A program made the position numbers and the translations under genes. Below, one piece after another: positions 24,183-32,445 of a stretch of 64,000 bases of DNA. The stretch is from Clostridia bacterium (GTDB lineage: Bacteria > Bacillota > Clostridia > Christensenellales > Aristaeellaceae). Each line of letters begins with the position of its first letter. Position 1 is the stretch's first letter. The notes below the pieces were generated by a model that saw only the letters and a list, made by a program, of their open reading frames with translations, made no database searches and was not told the DNA's origin. Location of the stretch: the NCBI GenBank assembly GCA_017552615.1, contig JAFZPI010000043.1, positions 124,001 to 188,000 on the forward strand, given 5' to 3'.

Positions 24183-25706
24183 CTAATTCTTTCGTCTGCC
24201 AGGTGCCTGGGTGGGTTCAGCCAAATTATTCCGCCTGTAAAGATAATAATCCCAGGTCCTGCCTTCAAATTCCAGGCTGGCTTCATCAATCAGCTGATAA
24301 ACCTTGCTGTTCCTCAGTTTTCTTGAACGGGTGATGACAAAAGCGGTTTTTCCCTGCTCGATGCTTTCCTTCAGGGACGCCTCCATCTCCGGCAGGTCGA
24401 TGTTCAGCGTGCAGAAGAATCGCTCGGAAGGCTGCACCCCGGCGGCAAGGTAAAAGCCGCCGTCCAGGAAGCCGTAATTGAGCAGCGTCCGGTCATCGCT
24501 CTCCCGGATGATTTCGGCAAAGCGATAGGGCGGCATGTCTTCCTTCCGGACTTCCATCAGATAGGTGTTCTGGCTCACCTGCAGGCAAACCCAAGGGCCT
24601 GCCAGAAGGCATGCACACGAGAACGCAATCGAAACCGCCGCCATGATCCGCGGCTTGACATTTTTCGTGAGGAAACCGATCAGTGCGCCGGCCGCGCCCA
24701 GTCCCAACGGCGCAAACACAGCCAGGACCAGGGCGTAATAGGGATAGCGCCGTCCGCTCCAGTACGTGAACACAAACAGCCCCGCCGCGCCGAGCCAGGA
24801 AGCCATCGCTTCCCAGCCATACTTTTTCAGATATACCGTCAGCCAAGCAAGGCCCAGCACCCCAGGGATCGACCAGGGCAGGTTGTTCAGCAGGTTGGGC
24901 AGCGGAGCGTCGTACTGGCCTCCCCTGATATTTTTCGAATACTGGGCCAGGTTATCAACAAAATACGCCTGCCAGAGGTCGGAAACCGCGCCTTTCAGCG
25001 TGAACCAGCCCACAACCGCCGCCGACAGGGCCAGACAGCCAAGCAGGAAAAACCCGATCAGCCTGAGCAGCAGCTTCGCTCTCTTTGTAAACAGGTACCA
25101 GATGATCACCGCCAGCGCCAGCCCGGCAAACAGTCCACAGAACGTGTACTTCGTCCAAAGCGCCGCAGACGCGCAAAGGCCCAATCCAAACCCCTGGCTG
25201 TCCGTGATCGGCCTCTTTTCGCGCATGGCTTTGAGTACGGTCAGCAACCCAAGTGCCAGTACCGGCAGGAAGAACTCTTCCGCACTGGCCCCGTGTGAGA
25301 AAGCCGGCGTCAGCGGAACAAGCACCGCCAGAACCGGAACGGAAAGCCAGAATGCGTTTTTCATCCCGGACAGCGTTTCGGCGATCCGCCCGCCAAGATA
25401 CATAAACCACCCATAAAAGAGACCTTCCAGCAGGTAGACGCCCAGATAGGAGGACTCGGAAACCATCCCCGCCAGGGCAAACAAAAAGTAAACCAGCGGT
25501 CCCTTCTGCTCATACAGGTCTTTGTAAGGCGTCAGCCCGTGCAGGATCCCCCGGCCCACCGTGAAAAAGCAGTTGACATCCACCCAGTCGTTCATGGGAT
25601 AAAGAAAAGAACTCTTGGTGCAAACCGCCAGGACGGCGAAGGAGGCGAGAAAAGCGAAAAGGAGTCGGGTGATGAATGGGCGGCGAGGTTTTGCTTTATA
25701 GGTCAT
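24183..25706 (-). CDS. Polytopic membrane protein, GT-C glycosyltransferase-like
   Basis: 507 residues with about ten membrane segments. The first outer loop carries MNDWVDVNCFFTVGRG and GLTPYKDLYEQKGPL, a pattern of GT-C type lipid-linked-sugar transferases, with acidic residues in the loop after the first helix. The C-terminal 100 residues are soluble (FAEIIRESDDRTLLNYG). It may transfer a sugar or modify a surface polymer, but no acceptor can be inferred. It stands alone: no other envelope glycosylation genes adjoin it. AGGAG precedes the ATG at 25706. Confidence 0.75.
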   Translation of the reverse strand: MTYKAKPRRPFITRLLFAFLASFAVLAVCTKSSFLYPMNDWVDVNCFFTVGRGILHGLTPYKDLYEQKGPLVYFLFALAGMVSESSYLGVYLLEGLFYGWFMYLGGRIAETLSGMKNAFWLSVPVLAVLVPLTPAFSHGASAEEFFLPVLALGLLTVLKAMREKRPITDSQGFGLGLCASAALWTKYTFCGLFAGLALAVIIWYLFTKRAKLLLRLIGFFLLGCLALSAAVVGWFTLKGAVSDLWQAYFVDNLAQYSKNIRGGQYDAPLPNLLNNLPWSIPGVLGLAWLTVYLKKYGWEAMASWLGAAGLFVFTYWSGRRYPYYALVLAVFAPLGLGAAGALIGFLTKNVKPRIMAAVSIAFSCACLLAGPWVCLQVSQNTYLMEVRKEDMPPYRFAEIIRESDDRTLLNYGFLDGGFYLAAGVQPSERFFCTLNIDLPEMEASLKESIEQGKTAFVITRSRKLRNSKVYQLIDEASLEFEGRTWDYYLYRRNNLAEPTQAPGRRKN

Positions 25707-25810
25707 AGGTAGTCTTCTCCTGTGTGAAAATGGATCTCAACCTTAGATTCTACGAGAAGGGACTGTTGCACAATCCCGAAAACACCTTGGTGCTTTCGGC
25801 TACTGAAGAG

Positions 25811-25839
25811 TTGGAAGAAAGATCCTTTTGTTGTATAAT
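25811..25839 (+). promoter_or_regulatory. Promoter ahead of a possible small gene linked to the integrase
   Basis: TTGGAA (25811-25816), a 17-base spacer and a perfect TATAAT (25834-25839). An interrupted inverted repeat surrounds the -10 box, as an operator would. Confidence 0.6.
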
Positions 25840-25922
25840 ACTTCTATAATGAACTCCTTACAACAAGGATAGTATATTTCCATCAAGCAAGGATGTCAAC
25901 AACTGAAAACGGAAATATCCGA

Positions 25923-26036
25923 ATGCGGGGAGTAAAAGCATTCACAGAAAGCGAGCTACTGATGAAGATCAACAGATGTATTGTTTCCGTGAACGGTGCT
26001 AGGGTTCATGTAAGGGCTAATTCAGAACAAGAGTAG
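25923..26036 (+). CDS. Possible 37-residue protein upstream of the integrase
   Basis: An open frame from ATG to TAG encodes MRGVKAFTESELLMKINRC... with a basic, short-helix character. It lies between a good promoter (25811-25839) and the integrase gene, the place where small excisionase or regulator genes sit in integrative elements. I see no strong ribosome site and no helix-turn-helix, so this is a weak call; it could be non-coding leader. Confidence 0.3.
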   Translation: MRGVKAFTESELLMKINRCIVSVNGARVHVRANSEQE

Positions 26037-26070
26037 TTTCCATTTATCAGGAAACATGTGGATATAGTCG

Positions 26071-26099
26071 TTGATATGCTGCTGTGAAGCTGTTATAAT
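26071..26099 (+). promoter_or_regulatory. Promoter of the integrase
   Basis: TTGATA (26071-26076), a 17-base spacer and a perfect TATAAT (26094-26099). Transcription would start near 26106, beyond the ATG at 26100, which argues for the integrase start at 26157. Confidence 0.75.
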
Positions 26100-26156
26100 A
26101 TGACTGCTCGAAACTTGAAAACTAAATTCTGTGTAGTGTGCGGAAAGAGAGTTCTA

Positions 26157-27182
26157 ATGTCTCATAGAATTCGACGCCGTATCACTGTGTCTGGGCAGCA
26201 AATATGGGTAACTGCCGCAAGCGAACAGGAGTATGCCGAGCGTGTTGTGGAACTTCTTGCGGATGATAGAACACCCGTTCCTGTTTCACAGAAACATGAC
26301 TTCGGTAAATATGCTGAACACTGGTTCTTCACTTTCTCTAAGCCAAATGTTGGCCCCATTACAGCCATTACTTACGAAAGGCAACTCACGAAACATCTCA
26401 TCCCGTATTTTCATGGGCGTGCAATTGAGGAAATCACACCCGCTGATATTCAAGGCCTGTTCAACAGTTTGGAAGGGTCAAGAGACACGAAAGTAAAGGC
26501 GAAGATGGTATTGAATATGGTTTTCGTCAGGGCCATTGAGGACGAACTGATTGACCGCAACCCCCTGAAATCAAAGAGCATTCGCATCACGGGGAGAAGC
26601 GCGAAAGTGACAGAGCCTTACAGCATCGCACAGATGCAGTTCATCGCTTCTCATCTGGAAGATGTCAAAAGCCCATCAGACCGTTTGTATCTTGGGCTGC
26701 AAGCATTTCATCCTTTCCGATTGGAAGAGGTGCTTGGGCTGATGCATCAAGACATTGTTGGAAATAGCATTTACATTCAACGGGCTGTCATCCACCCAGA
26801 CCGCAACAGTCCTCTCGTCAAGGACACAAAAACGCAAGCGAGCAAGCGGGTGATTTCACTTGTTCCTGCCATTGCGCAACTTATTCCAGAGGGCTCTTCT
26901 GACACTTTTTTGATTGGTGGAGAAGCCCCACTGTCTTATCAACAAGTCAAGCGAATGCTCATCCGCATCAAAAAAGACCTTGGCTTTGAGGAAAACATTT
27001 CCCCGCGTCGCTTCCGAACTACAGTACTGACTGACATTTACGAAGTCACGAAAGACATCAAGCAAGCGCAAGCTGCTGCGGGACACACCACTGCAACCAT
27101 GACCCTCAAGCATTATGTCAAGGGACGCGCAGAAACAAAAAATACCGCAGAGCCAATTGTCAGTCTCTACGGTATCAAATAG
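26157..27182 (+). CDS. int: Tyrosine recombinase / integrase
   Basis: 341 residues from the ATG at 26157 (GGAAAGAGAG upstream). The frame is open to an ATG at 26100, but that lies upstream of the predicted transcript start. The N-terminal arm-binding part is followed by a SAM-like core-binding domain (KYAEHWFFTFSKPNVGPITA, TPADIQGLFNSLEG). The catalytic domain has the box I Arg in FHPFRLEEVLGL, PRRFRTTVLTD in place of the usual HxLRHT (first His replaced by Arg), and AAGHTTATMTLKHYVKG with the His and nucleophile Tyr. It faces a tRNA-Thr gene about 200 bases away, a common integration target. No cargo genes are nearby, so it looks like the remnant of an integrated element. Confidence 0.88.
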   Translation: MSHRIRRRITVSGQQIWVTAASEQEYAERVVELLADDRTPVPVSQKHDFGKYAEHWFFTFSKPNVGPITAITYERQLTKHLIPYFHGRAIEEITPADIQGLFNSLEGSRDTKVKAKMVLNMVFVRAIEDELIDRNPLKSKSIRITGRSAKVTEPYSIAQMQFIASHLEDVKSPSDRLYLGLQAFHPFRLEEVLGLMHQDIVGNSIYIQRAVIHPDRNSPLVKDTKTQASKRVISLVPAIAQLIPEGSSDTFLIGGEAPLSYQQVKRMLIRIKKDLGFEENISPRRFRTTVLTDIYEVTKDIKQAQAAAGHTTATMTLKHYVKGRAETKNTAEPIVSLYGIK

Positions 27183-27354
27183 GTCGATGTGACATGGAAT
27201 GTGACACGACCCAATCTTCGCAAACCCTTGCAAATAAAGGCTTCATGGCCCCTCAAAACTGCACTGATGTGACACGATTTGTGACAGAAAAAGGATGAGG
27301 TTGGGAGAGATGCAAGAAAGTTGAGCCAATCCTGCAAAAACACCCCCAAAACCC

Positions 27355-27380
27355 ACAAAAAACCTGCATTTCTGCAGGCT
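27355..27380 (-). terminator. Terminator of tRNA-Thr
   Basis: On the minus strand CCTGCA (27373-27378) and TGCAGG (27363-27368) form a short stem followed by TTTTTTG. It lies four bases after the encoded CCA end of the tRNA. It can also end the integrase transcript from the other side. Confidence 0.75.
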
Positions 27381-27384
27381 TTCA

Positions 27385-27460
<76 letters not shown>

Positions 27461-27483
27461 ACGCTCCGGCGGGAACGTGTGTG

Positions 27484-27512
27484 ATTGTAGCATAGTCTCA
27501 GCCAAAATGCAA
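27484..27512 (-). promoter_or_regulatory. Promoter of tRNA-Thr
   Basis: TTGCAT (27507-27512 on the minus strand), a 17-base spacer and TACAAT (27484-27489), about 24 bases before the tRNA start. Confidence 0.75.
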
Positions 27513-27590
27513 GCACAAATTTCAGAATAATCGGCAGAATTCAGAACATGCGTCATTTTCGCATACTCGTGAGGAATTATTGCATAGCTA

Positions 27591-27619
27591 TTGACAAGAT
27601 TGGGTTGGTGCTGTATGTT
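27591..27619 (+). promoter_or_regulatory. Promoter of the arginine biosynthesis operon
   Basis: A perfect TTGACA (27591-27596), a 17-base spacer and TATGTT (27614-27619), with GGAGG and the argC ATG (27653) about 30 bases on. I could not identify a convincing ArgR box around it. Confidence 0.75.
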
Positions 27620-27652
27620 TATGCATGTCATTCTGATCCTGGAGGGGATGTC

Positions 27653-28576
27653 ATGCTGCGGGTATTCATTGACGGGAGCGCGGGGACCACGGGACTGCGC
27701 ATCGCGGACCGGCTGGCGGCGCGGGAGGATATCCGGCTCATCACGCTGCCGGAGGAAACGCGGAAGGACCCGGCTGCACGACATGAGGCCCTGAACAGCG
27801 CCGACGTATGCTTCCTCTGCTTGCCGGATGACGCCGCCCGCGAGGCCGTGTCCATGGTGGAAAACCCGGAGACCGTGGTCATTGACACCTCCACAGCCCA
27901 CCGCGTGCAGGAGGGTTGGTGCTACGGTCTGCCGGAACTGCCCGGGATGCGGGAGAAACTGGTTTCGGCAAAGCGCATCGCCAATCCGGGATGCCACGCC
28001 ACTGGCTTCATCGTGCTGGCCGCGCCGCTGGTGGCGGCGGGATTCATCGCACCGGACGCGAGGCTCAGCTGCTTCTCCCTGACGGGATACTCCGGCGGTG
28101 GCAAGAAAATGATCGCCCAGTACGAGATGGAAGGCCGCGATGTCCTGCTGGACGCGCCGCGGCTTTACGGGCTGACACAGAAGCACAAGCATTTGCCGGA
28201 AATGGCGAAATGGTCAGGCCTGCAATTCCCGCCGGTCTTCTCCCCCATCGTTGCGCCGTATTACGCGGGCATGGAGGTCGTGATTTCCCTGACGCCCGAT
28301 GTCTGCAAGGGAAGTGTTGCAGACCTGGCGGATGTGTATAAAGCGGCTTATCCGGGCGGGATGATTCACTTCGATCCGGACGCGGACGAAAGCGGCTTCC
28401 TCTCCGCAGGTGCTTACGCGGGACGCGATGACCTTTCCGTCAGCGTTTACGGCGGGGACGAACGTATTCTCGCGGTCACGCGCTTCGACAACCTCGGCAA
28501 AGGCGCGTCGGGCGCAGCCATCCAGAACATGAACATCGCCTTCGGGCTGGACGAAAAGACAGGCCTGGTGATCTGA
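27653..28576 (+). CDS. argC: N-acetyl-gamma-glutamyl-phosphate reductase (short type)
   Basis: 307 residues from the ATG at 27653, with GGAGGGG upstream; an upstream ATG in frame is not supported. It reduces N-acetylglutamyl phosphate to the semialdehyde with NADPH. The N-terminal nucleotide-binding part has VFIDGSAGTTGLRIADRL, and the catalytic Cys lies in ANPGCHATGF (about residue 115). The length fits the about 310-residue type 2 ArgC. First gene of argC-GNAT-argJ-argB-argD. Confidence 0.95.
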   Translation: MLRVFIDGSAGTTGLRIADRLAAREDIRLITLPEETRKDPAARHEALNSADVCFLCLPDDAAREAVSMVENPETVVIDTSTAHRVQEGWCYGLPELPGMREKLVSAKRIANPGCHATGFIVLAAPLVAAGFIAPDARLSCFSLTGYSGGGKKMIAQYEMEGRDVLLDAPRLYGLTQKHKHLPEMAKWSGLQFPPVFSPIVAPYYAGMEVVISLTPDVCKGSVADLADVYKAAYPGGMIHFDPDADESGFLSAGAYAGRDDLSVSVYGGDERILAVTRFDNLGKGASGAAIQNMNIAFGLDEKTGLVI

Positions 28577-28580
28577 TAAT

Positions 28581-29063
28581 ATGGTAATTGGTCTGAATAA
28601 AGTCCAGCTCCTCCCGATGACGGAGGAGGATTACGACGAGGTCCACGCCCTCTGGCTGACGATCCAGGGCTTCGGCATCCGCGCGCTGGACGATTCCCGC
28701 GAGGACATCGCGCGCTTTATCGCACGCAATCCGACGACCTCCGTGGTCGCGCGGGTGGACGGCAAGGTCGTGGGCTCGATTCTCTGCGGTTCCGACGGGC
28801 GGCAGGGCTCGCTCTACCACGTCTGCGTGGCGTCAGCCTACCGAAGGCAAGGCATCGGCACCTGGATGGTCGGCTACTGCATGCAGCAGCTGAAGGCCAT
28901 GGGCATCAACAAGGTCGGCCTGATCGCCTTCCGGAAAAACGACATCGGCAACGCGTTCTGGAAGCAGATCGGCTGGAAGCGATCCGACGTCAACTATTAT
29001 GAGTTTTTGCTGAACGAAAAGAACATCACGCGATTCATCGGGGAGGATAACGAGCATGCGTAA
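28581..29063 (+). CDS. GNAT-family N-acetyltransferase inside the arginine operon
   Basis: 160 residues with the GNAT core: MTEEDYDEVHALWLTI, VVARVDGKVVGSILCG, and the acetyl-CoA loop VASAYRRQGIGTWMV (about 87-101), then NDIGNAFWKQIGWKR. The acceptor is not known. Its place between argC and argJ, with its stop overlapping the argJ start by eight bases, suggests a role in arginine or acetylglutamate metabolism. An auxiliary glutamate acetyltransferase is one option, but similarity to ArgA is not evident and ArgJ already supplies that activity. The ribosome site is weak, so translation may depend on argC. Confidence 0.85.
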   Translation: MVIGLNKVQLLPMTEEDYDEVHALWLTIQGFGIRALDDSREDIARFIARNPTTSVVARVDGKVVGSILCGSDGRQGSLYHVCVASAYRRQGIGTWMVGYCMQQLKAMGINKVGLIAFRKNDIGNAFWKQIGWKRSDVNYYEFLLNEKNITRFIGEDNEHA

Positions 29064-30297
29064 GATCACCGGCGGCGTGACCGCCGCCAAGGGTTTCCGG
29101 TCCGCCTGCTGTGCAGCGGGCATCAAATACCAGGGCCGCAAGGACATGGCGATGATCGCCTGCGACGTACCCTGTGCCGTGGCGGGGACCTTCACCCGCA
29201 ATCTGGTCAAGGCCGCGCCGGTCACCTGGGACATGGGCATCGTATACGGCGAGAAGACCGCCCAGGCCGTCGTCGTCAACGCGGGGATCGCGAACGCCGC
29301 GACCGGTCCGAAAGGCATGCAGCTGTGCGAGGAGACCGCAGCCTTTACCGGTAAAGCCCTCGGCATCCCGGCCCGTTCCGTGCTGCTCGGCTCCACGGGC
29401 GTCATCGGGCCGAACATCCCGCTGGACCGCATCACCGCAGGTGTGGCGATGATGAAAGAGAGCCTCTCCGGCACGCTCGAAGCCGGAACCGCCGCAAGCA
29501 AGGCGATCATGACCACCGATACGGTGAACAAGGAGTTCGCGGTGGAGTTCGAGCTTCCGGCGGCTTCCGGCGAAGGTACGGTGACCGTCCGGCTCGGCGG
29601 CATGAGCAAAGGCTCCGGCATGATCCATCCGAACATGTGCACGATGCTCGGCTACATCACCACGGACTGTGCCATCGACCAGGCACTCCTGCAGAAAGCA
29701 CTGAGCCGCGTCGTCCCGGACACGTTCAACATGATCACCGTGGACGGGGACACGAGCACGAACGACACCCTGCTCCTCTTTGCCGACGGACTGGCAGGTA
29801 ACCAGCCCATTCAGGCAGAAGGTCCGGAATACGAAGCCTTCTGCGAAGCCCTGTTCTCCGTCTGCCACGACCTGGCTGTCACGATGGCCGGGGACGGCGA
29901 GGGCGCCACGCACCTGATGGAAGTCCATGTTATCCACGCGGACACCAAAGAAAATGCCTGTGCCCTGGCCAAGTCCGTCGCCGGTTCCAGCCTTGTGAAA
30001 GCCATGGTCTACGGCCGCGACGCAAACTGTGGGCGCATTCTCTGTGCCCTCGGCTACGCCGGCCCGGTGTTTGACCCGGCACAGGTCGAGGTCTTCCTTG
30101 AGGGTGAAAACGACCGTATCTGTTTCTACACCGACGGTTTCATCCAGCCCTTTGACGAAGAAAAGGCCCTGGCGCTGCTCTCTGAAAAGGCCGTGCGCTT
30201 CACCTGCGACATGCACATGGGCGAAGCCGAAGCCACCGCATGGGGCTGTGACCTGACCTACGACTATGTGAAAATCAACGGAGACTACCGGAGCTGA
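29056..30297 (+). CDS. argJ: Bifunctional ornithine acetyltransferase / N-acetylglutamate synthase
   Basis: 413 residues. It moves the acetyl group from N-acetylornithine to glutamate (recycling) and may also use acetyl-CoA. The start MRKITGGVTAAKGFRSACC is typical. The autocleavage site lies in KGSGMIHPNMCTMLGY; the new N-terminal nucleophile would be Thr196. The residue before it is Cys where most family members have Ala. The C-terminal half has DGEGATHLMEV and YGRDANCGRILCALGYAG. GGGAGGATAA precedes the ATG. Confidence 0.96.
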   Translation: MRKITGGVTAAKGFRSACCAAGIKYQGRKDMAMIACDVPCAVAGTFTRNLVKAAPVTWDMGIVYGEKTAQAVVVNAGIANAATGPKGMQLCEETAAFTGKALGIPARSVLLGSTGVIGPNIPLDRITAGVAMMKESLSGTLEAGTAASKAIMTTDTVNKEFAVEFELPAASGEGTVTVRLGGMSKGSGMIHPNMCTMLGYITTDCAIDQALLQKALSRVVPDTFNMITVDGDTSTNDTLLLFADGLAGNQPIQAEGPEYEAFCEALFSVCHDLAVTMAGDGEGATHLMEVHVIHADTKENACALAKSVAGSSLVKAMVYGRDANCGRILCALGYAGPVFDPAQVEVFLEGENDRICFYTDGFIQPFDEEKALALLSEKAVRFTCDMHMGEAEATAWGCDLTYDYVKINGDYRS

Positions 30298-30311
30298 AGG
30301 AGATGCCTCCC

Positions 30312-31181
30312 ATGCATGACACCTTTACGAACGCGGAGCGGGCCGAGGTCCTGACCCAGGCCCTGCCCTACATCAAGCGCTACACCGGGAAGATCGTTGT
30401 CGTCAAGTACGGCGGCAACGCGATGATCAACGAGCAGCTCAAGCAGCAGGTCATGGAGGACATCGTGCTCTTGTGGCTGATCGGCGTGAAGATCGTGCTC
30501 GTCCATGGCGGCGGGCCGGAGATCAGCGACCTGATGAAACGCCTCGGCAAGCAGGCGGAGTTCGTCGATGGCCTGCGCGTCACCGACCGCGAGACGGTCG
30601 ACATCGTGCAGATGGTCCTCGCCGGGAAGATCAACAAGACGCTGGTCAACCTGCTTGAGATGAAGGGCGGGCGCGCCCTCGGCATCTCAGGCATGGACGG
30701 CCGCCTCATCGAGGCCCGAACCAAGGACGAACGCCTCGGTTATGTCGGCGAGGTCACGCACATCCACACCCGCCCCATCCTGGACCTGCTTGAGAAGGGC
30801 TATATCCCCGTGGTCTCGACGATCGGCTGCGACCGGCACGGTAACGCCTACAACATCAACGGCGATACCGCCGCGGCCCGGATCGCAGGCGCTTTGCAGG
30901 CCCAGCGCCTGATCCTGATGACCGACATTGCAGGCATCCTGCGGGACAAGGAAGACCCCGCCTCCCTCATCTCCGAGATGACAGTCGAAGAAGCGCAATT
31001 GCTCATGAGCGACGGTATCGTCTCAGGCGGGATGATCCCGAAGCTTGAGTGCTGCATCGACGCCATCCATGCGGGCGTGAAGAACGCGGTCATCATGGAC
31101 GGCCGCATCCCGCACTCGATACTCATGGAACTCCTGACCGACGAAGGCGCCGGCACCTGGATCAAGGGGGAAGAACAATGA
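30312..31181 (+). CDS. argB: Acetylglutamate kinase
   Basis: 289 residues from the ATG at 30312, chosen because GAAGGAG lies nine bases upstream. An ATG three codons earlier is too close to that site. It phosphorylates N-acetylglutamate, usually the feedback-controlled step. Motifs are KIVVVKYGGNAM, VLVHGGGPEIS, the acetylglutamate-binding LRVTDRETVDIV, NINGDTAAARIA and GGMIPKLECC. The N-terminal extra helix (ERAEVLTQALPYIKRY) is typical of arginine-inhibited hexameric enzymes. The stop overlaps the argD start (ATGA). Confidence 0.96.
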   Translation: MHDTFTNAERAEVLTQALPYIKRYTGKIVVVKYGGNAMINEQLKQQVMEDIVLLWLIGVKIVLVHGGGPEISDLMKRLGKQAEFVDGLRVTDRETVDIVQMVLAGKINKTLVNLLEMKGGRALGISGMDGRLIEARTKDERLGYVGEVTHIHTRPILDLLEKGYIPVVSTIGCDRHGNAYNINGDTAAARIAGALQAQRLILMTDIAGILRDKEDPASLISEMTVEEAQLLMSDGIVSGGMIPKLECCIDAIHAGVKNAVIMDGRIPHSILMELLTDEGAGTWIKGEEQ

Positions 31182-32338
31182 ACCTGACCGAACGCGATCA
31201 AACCTATGTTGCCCAAACCTACAAGCGTTTCCCGGTGGAGATCGTCTCCGGCAAAGGCTCTCTGGTCTATGACACGGAAGGCAAAGAATACATCGACCTC
31301 GGCACCGGCATCGCCGTGAACGCCTTCGGCGTGGCGGACGAAGTCTGGCAGGAGGCTGTCATCGCGCAAATCAGCAAGGTACAGCACACCTGCAACCTCT
31401 TTTACAGCGAACCCTGTGCCAACCTGGCCGAAATGCTCTGCGCGCGCACCGGGATGAAGAAGGTCTTCTTCTCCAACTCCGGCGCTGAAGCCAACGAGTG
31501 CGCTATCAAGGTGGCCCGCAAGTATGCCGCCGAGCACCTGGGCACGGAGTACTCGACCATCGTGACGCTGAAGAACAGCTTCCATGGGCGGACGCTGACC
31601 ACCCTCGCCGCCACCGGCCAGGATGCCTTTCACAAGCTTTTCCAGCCTCTCACCCCGGGCTTCGTGCATATTACCCCGGGTGATGTGGCAGAGCTTGAGC
31701 AGGTGTTTGCGGAACACAAAGTGGCGGGTATTCTCATCGAGTGCATCCAGGGTGAAGGCGGCGTGATGCCCCTCGATCCCGCGTACGCCAAAGCGGTCGA
31801 GCACATTGCCCACGAGCACGGCGCCCTGTTGATGATCGACGAGGTCCAGACCGGCAACGGCCGGACTGGCACCCTTTACGCCTACATGGGCTACGGCCTG
31901 AATCCCGATGTGGTCAGCACCGCCAAGGGTCTGGCCGGCGGCCTCCCTCTCGGCGCAACCCTCATGAATGAGAAAACCCAGGATGTCCTGGGCTACGGCG
32001 ATCACGGCTCCACCTTCGGCGGTAATCCCGTCTCCTGCGCGGCAGCCCTGAGCGTCCTCGGCAGGATCGATGATGCCCTTCTGGCGGAGGTTCGGGAAAA
32101 GAGCGCCTGGCTGTTTAACGCCCTGCGCGCTATCCCCGGTATCACCGAGGTTTCCGGCAAAGGCCTGATGATCGGCATCCACACGGAAAAGCCCGCTGGC
32201 GAAGTCATCGCGGCCTGCAGGGCTCGCGGCGTCCTCTGCCTCACAGCCAAGGACAAGGTGCGCCTCCTGCCTGCGCTGAATATTCCGATGGAACTGTTGG
32301 AGAAGGCTGTGAGTGTCCTTAGGGATGTACTAAAGTAA
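31178..32338 (+). CDS. argD: Acetylornithine aminotransferase
   Basis: 386 residues, starting MNLTERDQTYVAQTYKRFPV at 31178 with AAGGGGGAAG upstream and a four-base overlap with argB. It is a class III PLP enzyme that converts N-acetylglutamate semialdehyde to N-acetylornithine. Motifs are FFSNSGAEANECAIK, LIDEVQTGNGRTG (shown in the window as LLMIDEVQTGNGRTG) and the PLP Lys in STAKGLAGGLPLGA. Length is normal. No argF or argG follows; the operon stops at a terminator. Confidence 0.96.
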   Translation: MNLTERDQTYVAQTYKRFPVEIVSGKGSLVYDTEGKEYIDLGTGIAVNAFGVADEVWQEAVIAQISKVQHTCNLFYSEPCANLAEMLCARTGMKKVFFSNSGAEANECAIKVARKYAAEHLGTEYSTIVTLKNSFHGRTLTTLAATGQDAFHKLFQPLTPGFVHITPGDVAELEQVFAEHKVAGILIECIQGEGGVMPLDPAYAKAVEHIAHEHGALLMIDEVQTGNGRTGTLYAYMGYGLNPDVVSTAKGLAGGLPLGATLMNEKTQDVLGYGDHGSTFGGNPVSCAAALSVLGRIDDALLAEVREKSAWLFNALRAIPGITEVSGKGLMIGIHTEKPAGEVIAACRARGVLCLTAKDKVRLLPALNIPMELLEKAVSVLRDVLK

Positions 32339-32363
32339 TGGAATTGTAATGGTCTTTCTTTAA

Positions 32364-32392
32364 CTCCCGGGCTTGACCCGGGAGCTTCTTTC
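32364..32392 (+). terminator. Terminator of the arginine operon, overlapping the next promoter
   Basis: CTCCCGGG (32364-32371) pairs with CCCGGGAG (32377-32384), followed by CTTCTTT. The -35 box of the guaA promoter (32373-32378) lies within this hairpin. Confidence 0.8.
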
Positions 32393-32401
32393 TGCTATCA
32401 T
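32373..32401 (+). promoter_or_regulatory. Promoter of the guaA-type gene
   Basis: TTGACC (32373-32378), a 17-base spacer and TATCAT (32396-32401). It shares bases with the argD terminator hairpin. Confidence 0.7.
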
Positions 32402-32445
32402 CACCCCCGTAAACCACCCCCTCGACCGCGAAAGGAGTTGTCGCT

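Larger units (their letters stand above)
25707..26156. other. Intergenic region upstream of the integrase
   Basis: About 450 bases. It holds the start region of the GT-C gene, a plus-strand promoter at 25811-25839, a near-perfect inverted repeat around it (ATCCTT...GTTGTA at 25822-25835 and TACAACAAGGAT near 25861-25872), one possible 37-codon gene (25923-26036) and the integrase promoter (26071-26099). I found no copy of the tRNA-Thr 3' end here, so no second attachment site is visible. Confidence 0.5.

Noticed and set aside
27541..27620. ArgR operator ahead of argC.
   Set aside because: AT-rich patches resemble ARG boxes only loosely; no paired 18-base sites found.
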